Positions 1 to 7,890 of a DNA stretch of 64,000 nt are shown piece by piece (position 1 is the first letter of the stretch; every line of letters starts with the position of its first letter). The notes under the pieces were generated by a model that saw only the letters and a program-made list of their open reading frames with translations, was not told where the DNA came from and made no database searches. The position numbers were made by a program, and so were the translations under genes. Origin of the DNA: Sphingobacteriia bacterium (GTDB lineage: Bacteria; Bacteroidota; Bacteroidia; Bacteroidales; UBA7960); the NCBI GenBank assembly GCA_011390785.1, contig JAABRR010000004.1, forward strand, positions 1 to 64,000, read 5' to 3'.

Positions 1-1133
1 GCAATGAAGTGGACTACCCCAACGATCCCTATTCACATCCGGTACTTGACGAAGAAGGTATTGATCAGCAACATATTAGCGGATACCAGCCCGGTCAGCC
101 CGATGCCAACAGATTGAGCACTATTGCCCTGCGGCTGGCTGCCATAGTAAGAGAACTTGATCCCTCTCGAGCCGTCACGGCAGGCCTTGCAGGACCAGTT
201 ATGTCGAACGAAACAGAATACCCCGGTGCACTGGATGTGGTTGGATACAATTATACCGAACGACGGTATGCACTTGATCATGAAAAATACCCCGACCGGG
301 TTTTTTATGGCAGTGAAAACCGCCATGATATGAATGCATGGAAAGCAACACGCGACAATGATTACATTTTTGGTCAGTTTTTATGGACAGGAATAGACTA
401 CCTGGGAGAATCCTTCCGCTGGCCTTCCCGCGGATTTACGTCCGGATTGGTTGATCTGGCAGGTTTTGTAAAACCAAGAGGATACTTCAGGCAAAGCCTT
501 TGGAGCGATGAACCTATGGTATATATTGGGACCTACCGGGTGCGCAGGGAAAGAGGTCCCGATATTAACGCCAATGCCCTCTGGAACTACAACCCGGGCG
601 ATGAGATCAGGGTAGTGAGCTACACCAATTGTGAAGAAGTTGAGCTGTTTCTTAATGGGAAAAGTGTAGGCGAAAGAAAAGCAGATATTGATGATACGGG
701 TGTGATTTCATGGGACATCCCCTATAGCCACGGCAACCTGGAAGTAGTAGGCTATATAGATGGCATTGAAGCGGCACGCCACAACATTCAAACCAGTAAA
801 CGGCCCCATGCCATTACGGCAAAAGCCTACAAACCCAATATTGCAGCCCAGAGAGGAGTTGCTCAAATAGAGATTCAAATTGTGGATGAAGATGGAATAC
901 CCGTATTTTTTGCCGACAATGAAATTTTCTGCACCATCTCAGGAGCGGCAAAGCTTCTGGGAATGGAAGCCAGCAATCCATCTGATATGGGCAATTATAA
1001 AAACAACCGCTTAAGGGCCCATCACGGGCGAATGATTGTGTATGTTGAAGCCACCGGAGAAAAAGGAACCGCTCTGGTAAATCTTTCATCTCCCTGGCTG
1101 GACGGTGCCACCATTGAAATTATTATGGAGTAA
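1..1133 (+). CDS. GH2 family beta-galactosidase-like enzyme, 3' part only
   Basis: The frame is open from the left edge, so the N-terminal sugar-binding and immunoglobulin-like domains lie outside the window. The first visible residues are NEVDYPNDPY, the GH2 acid/base motif (the E is the second full codon, bases 6-8). A GTG at base 9 is internal, not a start. About 100 residues later YGSENRHD supplies the likely nucleophile Glu, followed by the barrel-end motif GQFLWTGIDYLGE. Then come a DUF4982-like beta-sandwich (bases about 600-830) and a C-terminal bacterial Ig-like domain. Enzymes of this shape are exported exo-acting beta-galactosidases or beta-glucuronidases. It ends just upstream of a GH30 gene on the same strand, so the two are probably cotranscribed. 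The family call is firm; substrate specificity cannot be read from the sequence. Confidence 0.9.
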   Translation, partial: NEVDYPNDPYSHPVLDEEGIDQQHISGYQPGQPDANRLSTIALRLAAIVRELDPSRAVTAGLAGPVMSNETEYPGALDVVGYNYTERRYALDHEKYPDRVFYGSENRHDMNAWKATRDNDYIFGQFLWTGIDYLGESFRWPSRGFTSGLVDLAGFVKPRGYFRQSLWSDEPMVYIGTYRVRRERGPDINANALWNYNPGDEIRVVSYTNCEEVELFLNGKSVGERKADIDDTGVISWDIPYSHGNLEVVGYIDGIEAARHNIQTSKRPHAITAKAYKPNIAAQRGVAQIEIQIVDEDGIPVFFADNEIFCTISGAAKLLGMEASNPSDMGNYKNNRLRAHHGRMIVYVEATGEKGTALVNLSSPWLDGATIEIIME

Positions 1134-1174
1134 TATCCACTTTTGTGTTTAATACGATAAACAAAACAATAAAT

Positions 1175-2818
1175 ATGAAATCCTTCTATTATTTATGGCT
1201 GATGATGTTGCTTTCGGTTTCCTGCAGCAGTCAAGTAAATAAAACTCATGCAAAGCTAGGGGAGACTGAAAATTTTCAGGTCGAAAACATCATTATCGAT
1301 CCTTCCATTACTTACCAAACCATGGAAGGTTTTGGGGCTTCAGATGCCTGGCGTGTACAATTTGTGGGCAAGAACTGGCCGGTAGAGAAGCGCGATTCCA
1401 TAGCCGATCTGTTGTTTAGTAGGGAGATGGACGAAAACGGGAATCCAAAGGGTATTGGGCTTTCTCAATGGCGCTTCTATATTGGGGCAGGGAGTATGGA
1501 GCAGGGCGACGAAAGTGGCGTTTCAAACCCCTGGCGCCGGGCCGAGTCGTTTCTTAATGCCGATGGCACCTACGACTGGAGCAGGCAGGCAGGGCAACAA
1601 TGGTTTCTTAATGCAGCGAAGGAAAGAGGGGTAGACAAGTTACTTGCATTTTCAATCAGTGCACCTGTGCATATGACCGAAAATGAAAAAGCCTGGTCGG
1701 ACGGTGGCAACAACTTCAACATAAAGTCCGGAATGATGGATGATTTTGCTGATTTTCTGGCTAATGTAGCGGGTCATTTTGCCAGTCAGGATCTTACATT
1801 CGATTACATCAGTCCGTTCAATGAGCCCCAATGGGATTGGAAAGCACCGGCCAGCCAGGAAGGAACACCTGCTCTCAACAGCGAAATTGCCGAAGTTTCC
1901 AGGCTTCTTTCATCCCGCTTAATGGATACATCACCCAGCAGCCAGATTGTTATTCCGGAAGCTGCCGAGCTTCAATTTCTGTATGGCCGCAATTTAAAAC
2001 CCGGAAGACAAAACCAGATTGATGATTTTTTTAATCCTTCCTCTGATAATTATATCGGAGATCTTCCCAACCTGAAAAAATCTGTATTGGGGCACAGCTA
2101 TTTCACCACCAACGAAAACAAGAAGCTGATTGATATCCGTCGTTCACTGGCCCAAAAGCTTGAGAATTATAACGGAGAACTCAATTACTGGCAAAGTGAA
2201 TTTTGTATTTTAGAAAGGCATGATGATATCGGGGCCGGCTGGGAGCGCGACCTGGGAATGCCCACCGCATTGTACGTTGCCCGGGTAATTCATCATGATA
2301 TTACGGTGGCCAATGCAACCTTATGGAGCTGGTGGACAGCCCTTTCGCAATTCGACTTCAAAGATGGCCTTATTCATCTTGATAATGGCAATGACGGAAT
2401 CCGTGGCCCTGAAAACCCAGAGTCAGAACTTTTGAAAGAAAATGGTTTTTTCAGAGAAACAAAACTCCTTTGGGCACTGGGTAATTATTCACTATTTGTA
2501 AGACCTGGGATGAAGCGGATTTATGTGGAGTCTGTAACCACCCTATCTGAAGCTGAACAGGCCGATAACTTTATGGTTTCCGGTTATTTAAATACCACCG
2601 ACAATACCCTTGTGCTGGTTATGGTTAATTATTCAAATGAAGCCAAAAAGGTGAATATTGATAATTTGGAAACATCATTCGAAATATCAGACAACCGGTT
2701 TGATGCTTATACCACTTCCAATGAAGGCAGTTTAACCAGATCTGTGGTTTTGACCGACCATATCGAAGTTGGGCCCCGTTCGGTGATAACCCTTGTGAGT
2801 AAGATCTCCATTGATTAG
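1175..2818 (+). CDS. GH30 glycosidase, endo-beta-1,6-galactanase-like lipoprotein
   Basis: A 547-residue protein. The start is ATG 1175, because it gives a lipoprotein signal directly (MKSFYYLWLMMLLSVSCSS); a GTG at 1145 would add ten residues. After the Cys, the GH30 (beta/alpha)8 barrel begins around residue 45 (YQTMEGFGASDAW). Acid/base E217 lies in SPFNEPQWDW and nucleophile E342 in WQSEFCILE. Residues from about 430 on form the small beta-sandwich side domain typical of GH30. The NEPQWDW form resembles the annotated endo-beta-1,6-galactanase branch of GH30 more than glucosylceramidases or xylanases; this assignment is by recollection of the family, not alignment. The lipobox suggests membrane anchoring, so it could cut beta-1,6-galactan side chains at the cell surface. 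It lies 41 bases after the GH2 gene. Confidence 0.88.
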   Translation: MKSFYYLWLMMLLSVSCSSQVNKTHAKLGETENFQVENIIIDPSITYQTMEGFGASDAWRVQFVGKNWPVEKRDSIADLLFSREMDENGNPKGIGLSQWRFYIGAGSMEQGDESGVSNPWRRAESFLNADGTYDWSRQAGQQWFLNAAKERGVDKLLAFSISAPVHMTENEKAWSDGGNNFNIKSGMMDDFADFLANVAGHFASQDLTFDYISPFNEPQWDWKAPASQEGTPALNSEIAEVSRLLSSRLMDTSPSSQIVIPEAAELQFLYGRNLKPGRQNQIDDFFNPSSDNYIGDLPNLKKSVLGHSYFTTNENKKLIDIRRSLAQKLENYNGELNYWQSEFCILERHDDIGAGWERDLGMPTALYVARVIHHDITVANATLWSWWTALSQFDFKDGLIHLDNGNDGIRGPENPESELLKENGFFRETKLLWALGNYSLFVRPGMKRIYVESVTTLSEAEQADNFMVSGYLNTTDNTLVLVMVNYSNEAKKVNIDNLETSFEISDNRFDAYTTSNEGSLTRSVVLTDHIEVGPRSVITLVSKISID

Positions 2819-3116
2819 ATTTGGTGTTTTGATTAGATTTTATGATTATTTGCAATCTTGCCATTATATAAAATGGGGCTAAAGCCCTCAGTAGTTTTAG
2901 AGCCTTCAAATCGGAATTTTAGGACAAACAGATAAATTATGGCATGTTCTTGATTTGTTAAGTGGTTGATATTTAGTGTATTTGCGCGGAGTTGCACTAT
3001 TTACCCAAAAAAAAGATTGAATTGTCATACACAACCAGACAGGTTAGCAATACATTTGATACCATAAAACTATAAAAGCGAAAACAATCACATAATATTT
3101 TAATTTGTTGTATTCA
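2819..3116 (+). other. Intergenic stretch with a small palindrome
   Basis: About 300 bases between the two GH30 genes with no convincing coding frame. It holds a 12-base palindrome (GGGCTAAAGCCC, 2876-2887), a form often dispersed in Bacteroidota genomes, and an A-run at 3007-3014. It may contain the promoter of the second GH30 gene, but I could not find a convincing -33/-7 pair. Confidence 0.5.
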
Positions 3117-5297
3117 ATGCGAAAAAAATCATACTTTCTCAAAATATCAGTCCTTTTCCTTCTTTTGTTGTTTATTTTTTCTTCTCAGGATAGCAAAGGA
3201 CAGCCTACACTTATCGATCCCAATATGAAGTACCAGGAGTTTGAAGGTTGGGGAGGTTCTTTATGTTGGTGGGCCAATATAATGGGTGGATACAGCGATA
3301 CAGATGTGAAAAAGATTTGCGATTGGATTACCGATCCGATGGGGACTAACATGAATATTTTCCGCTTTAACATTGGTGGTGGAGATGATCCTACCCACGA
3401 TCATATGCGCTCTGATGGAGGAGCTATGCCAGGTTACAAAGCATCGGCAGATGCACCCTTTGACTGGACACAGGACGAAAACCAGCGCAGAATTGTATTG
3501 CAGCTTATTGAGTCGAGGATAGCCCAAACCGGGCAAAATGATATCATTCTTGAAGCATTTGCCAATTCACCCCCCTACTGGATGACCAAAAGTGGTTGCT
3601 CTGCAGGCAATTTCATTGGCGGAGAAAGCAACCTTCAGGATGATATGTATGATGACTTTGCCGATTACCTTACCGAAGTGGTTAAATATTACCATGATAG
3701 TTTGGGTGTTACCTTTCACACCATCGATCCGTTTAATGAACCCTTTTCTACCTGGTGGGTTGCCTTTGGCGGCCAGGAGGGCTGCTATTTCGGACAATCC
3801 GATCAGGAAAAAATGATCAGGGAGTTATATGCCAAACTGCAGGAAAAAGATATGCTCGGCTATACAGGTATTTCTGCCATGGATGCCAATTCCCTCGATG
3901 AAACCTATAATGGTGTGGTAGGGTATAAACAGGCCGGCGATATATTGCCAAAGCTTTCGAACATCACAACCCACAGCTATTTTGGAAGTGCCAATTCACG
4001 AAAAAACCTGGCCCGATGGTGCCACGAAAATGACTTTACCATCTGGCAATCAGAATCGGGTCCGTTGAATATTTCCGGAACCGATCAAGAGCTATTTCTA
4101 ATTATGGCTGCCCGAATCATCAAGGACATTAAGGAGTTGAATGCCATTGCCTGGATTGACTGGCAGCTTGCCGGAAATCAAAGTGCTGTATGGGGGTTGA
4201 TTGTTGGGGAGTATATAAATCCAATTAACCCGGTTTTTAAAGGTGATGGATATTTTTACAGATCCCAGTTTTCCCGCTTCATAAAACCAGGTTATACCAT
4301 TATCGACGCCAAAAATCCTTCAGTGCTGGCAGCTTTAAGTCCTGATGAGACAGAAGCCATCGTGGTGGCGGTAAACGAAACTTCATCTGCCAGAAGTTTT
4401 GAGTTCGATGTAAGTGCTTTTGGGCAAATAGATGGTACTATAGAACGATTCAGAACCCGAGAGGTGAATCCGAGTTTTACCGAAAAAGTATTCAGAACAA
4501 CCAACACAACGGTAGAGAATGATCTGATAATTTACGAAGCACCTGCCTGGTCTGTAACAACCTTTGTTATTCCGGTGCAAATGGCCGAAGAACGCATTGA
4601 ACAGGGCTCTTACTATTTCAAAAACAAGGCTACAGGTCTGTATGCCGGCATTCGTGATGCATCCATGTTTCCGGGTGGAAGGTTGGTATTAACAGGCAAT
4701 GAGCAATCATCCAATGCAATATTTCACATCACTCCGGATATACTTACCGGGGGTGCAAGAATGAAACCCGGTCATCTGAGCGAAACATCACAATTTGTGC
4801 TCGATGTTGAAGGAGCATCTGGTTCTGATGGTGCGCGTATCATCCAGTTCAATGATGCAAACAGTGAAAATCAGAGATTTCATTTTGTGCACCATCAAGA
4901 TAACTATTTTACCATTATGCCCCGAAACAGTATGAAATGCCTTAGCGTTGCACAAAATGCCACGGATGGCGACAATGTGGTGCAGAATACCTGTCAGGAT
5001 AACGATAATTTTTTGTGGGAAATGGTGAATTTAAACACTTCGGTAGAAAACAGGCTTTCAAAACCCACCACTTTGGCTTTAAAGTTTAAAAACAATCATT
5101 TGAAGATTTTTTCAAACCAGAGTAAAATCATTAAGGAAATTCGTGTGCATTCATCAGCAGGCGAGATGGTGCATTACAAAACTGATTTACATCTATATGA
5201 ATACAGCATCCCTTTAAGGATTGTACAAGGATATTATATTGTTTCAGTAACTTATCATGATGGCACAATAGCCAGTGAACGATTTGTTGCTATTTAA
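3117..5297 (+). CDS. GH30 glycosidase with ricin-type lectin domain and T9SS sorting tail
   Basis: A 726-residue exported enzyme. ATG 3117 is preferred over an upstream TTG at 3105 because it opens straight into a signal peptide (MRKKSYFLKISVLFLLLLF). The GH30 barrel and side domain span residues about 30-485: QEFEGWGGSLCWW at the N-terminus, acid/base E208 in DPFNEPFSTWW, nucleophile E313 in WQSESGPLN. Residues about 490-645 form a ricin B/CBM13-like beta-trefoil (KNKATGLYAGIRD, LDVEGASGSDGARIIQF, MKCLSVAQNATDGDNV). The last 75 or so residues look like a type IX secretion C-terminal domain. This implies release to, or attachment at, the cell surface. The enzyme differs clearly from the neighbouring GH30 and probably attacks another linkage of the same glycan. 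Family certain, substrate inferred. Confidence 0.9.
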   Translation: MRKKSYFLKISVLFLLLLFIFSSQDSKGQPTLIDPNMKYQEFEGWGGSLCWWANIMGGYSDTDVKKICDWITDPMGTNMNIFRFNIGGGDDPTHDHMRSDGGAMPGYKASADAPFDWTQDENQRRIVLQLIESRIAQTGQNDIILEAFANSPPYWMTKSGCSAGNFIGGESNLQDDMYDDFADYLTEVVKYYHDSLGVTFHTIDPFNEPFSTWWVAFGGQEGCYFGQSDQEKMIRELYAKLQEKDMLGYTGISAMDANSLDETYNGVVGYKQAGDILPKLSNITTHSYFGSANSRKNLARWCHENDFTIWQSESGPLNISGTDQELFLIMAARIIKDIKELNAIAWIDWQLAGNQSAVWGLIVGEYINPINPVFKGDGYFYRSQFSRFIKPGYTIIDAKNPSVLAALSPDETEAIVVAVNETSSARSFEFDVSAFGQIDGTIERFRTREVNPSFTEKVFRTTNTTVENDLIIYEAPAWSVTTFVIPVQMAEERIEQGSYYFKNKATGLYAGIRDASMFPGGRLVLTGNEQSSNAIFHITPDILTGGARMKPGHLSETSQFVLDVEGASGSDGARIIQFNDANSENQRFHFVHHQDNYFTIMPRNSMKCLSVAQNATDGDNVVQNTCQDNDNFLWEMVNLNTSVENRLSKPTTLALKFKNNHLKIFSNQSKIIKEIRVHSSAGEMVHYKTDLHLYEYSIPLRIVQGYYIVSVTYHDGTIASERFVAI

Positions 5298-5361
5298 AAA
5301 AATGGCTGGTTAACAGCCTGTTTAAACTAACCAATCTAATTACAAACTAAAATTTATCAAA

Positions 5362-6789
5362 ATGAAAAAACTTTTTACTGTATTATTAATCTCATTTGGA
5401 TTTCTGTTTACCACCCAGGCACAGGAACCTACGGAAACTCTTCTTCTAACCGGGGAAACATCACCCGAACTCATTACTTATTATGACTTTGTTGAATGGG
5501 CAATTGATGAGGGAAAAATGGCCGATTGGTACGTTGATTTTGGTACCCAGGAATATGCTATATGGACTGATAATCCTGAGATGGAGGGAATAAATCCTAC
5601 AGAAAAGGCCCTGTTTATGGAAACCATAGCGGGCCCCGACTGGTGGGGTAACTTCTTTAATTTCAGGTTAGAAACTCCTATTAGCATTACAGAGGAAAAC
5701 CGCTATCTCCATATTTTCCATTACAGGGAAAACCTGAATAATGGCTGGAGCTTTAGTCTTAACAATGACACTCCCCTTGAAGACCCGGATCAGGGCACTT
5801 TGCGTTTTGATGGAAACAATTCATTGCCCGGCCGTTGGGAAGACATCGTTATTGACCTCGGGTATCTTATGGACAATGAAATTGCGCTTGAAAAATTTAT
5901 GGTTATTGTTGATAAAGACTGGGATGGCCCCAGAGACAACCCGCCAACAAAATACTATTTCGATGAAATCGCCCTTACCAACGATCCATTTCCACGTGGC
6001 GTTGAGTTTCTTACCGGAACCGATCTGTTAAGCTTTGATAGCGAAGATCAGTTGGCTGAGCTTATAATTGACACCCAGAACGAATTAAATACATTTGAAG
6101 TGATCGAAAACCCCTTTACAGATAGTGAAGTCATTTCTGATGGTATGGTAGGTCATTTTTACAAGAGTGAGACGGCTTCATGGTGGCAGGGATTGAACGT
6201 TTCATTTCCAGGGATTCATCTTATTGAATACGAAGTAAAACAATACCTTCATGTTTATGTACGGGCAGAAATTGATTGCTTTATTCAATTACATATCGTG
6301 GATAATACTGACACGCATTATACAGAAATGTTTTATTATCCCGGGAGTGAAATTGATGGAGAATGGTTCGACCTTGTTTGGGATTTAAGTAGCTATACAG
6401 CCGTTAAAGCCATGACAGTCCGATTTGATGTGCAGGTGGATGAAAATGGTGATTATATCAATGGAACCCCTGCCGGTGATTTCTGGGTTGATGGCATTGT
6501 TCTCGACGATAACCCCTATGAAAGAGAAGGAACTGTTAATGTTGACGATTTAGTTAATGCCCAACCCACTCTTAGAGCATGGTCCGGAAATCAAACGATT
6601 AAATTCTCACAGGCCGATGCTTCCTATGCCCAGGTATTTGATATTTTGGGTAGAAGTATTGTTTCAACGCCTTTGGCAACAGGTTCTGATCTGCATACCC
6701 TCAATGTTCCGCAAAATGGACTCTATATTTTAAGAGTTACAAATACTAGCGGAGTTGTTTCTAATGTTAAAGTTTTGGTTAATAGGTAA
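5362..6789 (+). CDS. T9SS-exported protein with one DWWGN module and a second beta-sandwich domain
   Basis: A 475-residue protein starting at ATG 5362 with a clear signal peptide (MKKLFTVLLISFGFLFTTQAQ). Residues about 26-214 form a module not recognised from any named family. Its landmarks are LLLTGETSPELITYYDF, PDWWGNFFNFRLETP, ITEENRYLHIFHYRENLNNGW, TLRFDGN, WEDIVIDL, EKFMVIVDKDWDG and KYYFDEI. The same module occurs three times in the - strand protein at 25610-28378. Residues about 215-390 are a second, related-looking beta-rich domain (SWWQGLNVSF, YLHVYVRAE, WFDLVWDLSSY, DFWVDGIVLDDNPYE). The C-terminal ~75 residues are a T9SS sorting domain (FDILGRSIVSTPL, NGLYILRV). No catalytic residues are evident, so it is probably a surface glycan-binding protein. 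It sits between the GH30 genes and the SusCD block. Confidence 0.82.
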   Translation: MKKLFTVLLISFGFLFTTQAQEPTETLLLTGETSPELITYYDFVEWAIDEGKMADWYVDFGTQEYAIWTDNPEMEGINPTEKALFMETIAGPDWWGNFFNFRLETPISITEENRYLHIFHYRENLNNGWSFSLNNDTPLEDPDQGTLRFDGNNSLPGRWEDIVIDLGYLMDNEIALEKFMVIVDKDWDGPRDNPPTKYYFDEIALTNDPFPRGVEFLTGTDLLSFDSEDQLAELIIDTQNELNTFEVIENPFTDSEVISDGMVGHFYKSETASWWQGLNVSFPGIHLIEYEVKQYLHVYVRAEIDCFIQLHIVDNTDTHYTEMFYYPGSEIDGEWFDLVWDLSSYTAVKAMTVRFDVQVDENGDYINGTPAGDFWVDGIVLDDNPYEREGTVNVDDLVNAQPTLRAWSGNQTIKFSQADASYAQVFDILGRSIVSTPLATGSDLHTLNVPQNGLYILRVTNTSGVVSNVKVLVNR

Positions 6790-6808
6790 TTGATTGAACG
6801 AGAGGCTA

Positions 6809-6848
6809 AAGAGGCTGCCTTAACAACACAATTCTTTGGCAGCTTCTT
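6809..6848 (+). terminator. Hairpin downstream of the DWWGN-module gene
   Basis: An 11-bp imperfect stem (AAGAGGCTGCC at 6809-6819 against GGCAGCTTCTT at 6838-6848, one G/T wobble) begins 20 bases after the stop codon. No long T-run follows, so it may be an attenuating or mRNA-stabilising hairpin rather than a strict rho-independent terminator. Confidence 0.4.
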
Positions 6849-6934
6849 AATGCCTTTTGGTTGGCTCAAATGCAAGTTACCTTATTGTTACTCGCTGGCT
6901 TAAAAAGCGAAAATACACTAAATAAAAAAATCTG

Positions 6935-7333
6935 ATGATTTCTCCAGTTTTTAAATTTCTGCCGGTTTTTTTGATTCTGATGGCATTTTCCGGCTGTGCT
7001 AAGGAAGATGATGATACTACCGAAATCCAATTACTGGGTTTATGGGAGTTAGATTCTAAAACCGTTAATGGTACATCCGTTTCATTGAGTGATTGCGAAA
7101 AGCAAAGCTCCATAAATCTTCAGGAATTTAATTTATGTGTTCTTTATGATGGCTGCACTGAAACCAGCCAGAATTCAGGATGGAGCTACAACCATGAAAT
7201 GCTCAATATTGCCTTGCATCTCCCTGCTGCCTATTATATAGATGAGTTAACCGATCAAAATCTGGTTATTAGCCGGCAGGATATTACAGACCAGGGCCAG
7301 TTGGAGGTTACTGTTCTTTCGTATAGTAAATAA
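6935..7333 (+). CDS. Small lipocalin-like lipoprotein
   Basis: A 132-residue protein starting at ATG 6935. It has a lipoprotein signal peptide with lipobox near residue 21 (LMAFSGC). The mature part is short and beta-rich. GLWELDSKTVNGTSVSLSDCE, the central Cys pair region (LCVLYDGC) and WSYNHEMLNIAL follow the pattern of lipocalin-like domains found in many small Bacteroidota lipoproteins. The gene directly downstream encodes a protein with the same order of landmarks, so the two look like a tandem duplication that has diverged strongly. It is the first gene of a tightly spaced + strand run leading into SusC1. It may be an auxiliary surface or periplasmic binding protein; no enzymatic motif is visible and the function is unknown. 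Confidence 0.72.
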   Translation: MISPVFKFLPVFLILMAFSGCAKEDDDTTEIQLLGLWELDSKTVNGTSVSLSDCEKQSSINLQEFNLCVLYDGCTETSQNSGWSYNHEMLNIALHLPAAYYIDELTDQNLVISRQDITDQGQLEVTVLSYSK

Positions 7334-7367
7334 AATTAACAGTACTGACATTCCAAAACACAAACCT

Positions 7368-7883
7368 ATGAACAAGAAATTTTCTGTTTTTCTGATCTTT
7401 TTGTTTGCCCTTTTTAGTAGTTGCGAAAAAGAAACAGAGAATCCCTATATCGGATTATTGCCTGGATTTTGGACACAAACATCCATTACTATTGATGGGG
7501 TAAACCAAAGCCTTACACCCTGTGAGCTAAGCACCCGCCTACTTATTGAGCAAAATGGGATATACAGGCTTTACAGCTCATGCGATGAGGTTCAAAGACC
7601 CGGAACCTGGCTCATTTCAGATGATGATATGCTTGATCTTTCGATGGATCGTCGCAACGGAGACAGCTACTATTCCTTTCCGGTTCGTTTTACCATTCTC
7701 GAATTATCATCCAATACCCTGGAAATTAGGATAAAGACCTACGTGGGTGAAAGGAAGAAAACGGTAATGTTTACACCGCTGCCACCCGACGACACATCTG
7801 AAATGACAGATGAAGAACGATTTGCACTTGATCAGGAGAATAAAACCATCCAAACTTACATTTACAGGTTTACAAAAAATTAA
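7368..7883 (+). CDS. Small lipocalin-like lipoprotein, paralogue of the preceding gene
   Basis: A 171-residue lipoprotein (MNKKFSVFLIFLFALFSSC, lipidated Cys at 19). The pattern GLLPGFWTQTSITIDGVNQSL, TPCELSTRLLIE, YRLYSSC, TWLISDDDMLDLSM matches the preceding protein in order and spacing, including Cys residues after the first strand and at the hairpin. A longer acidic C-terminal part (PPDDTSEMTDEERFALDQ) has no counterpart there. The stop is 7 bases upstream of the SusC1 start, so it is almost certainly cotranscribed with the transporter. That placement suggests a role tied to the outer-membrane glycan importer, but nothing in the sequence shows what it binds. Confidence 0.72.
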   Translation: MNKKFSVFLIFLFALFSSCEKETENPYIGLLPGFWTQTSITIDGVNQSLTPCELSTRLLIEQNGIYRLYSSCDEVQRPGTWLISDDDMLDLSMDRRNGDSYYSFPVRFTILELSSNTLEIRIKTYVGERKKTVMFTPLPPDDTSEMTDEERFALDQENKTIQTYIYRFTKN

Positions 7884-7890
7884 CTGACAA

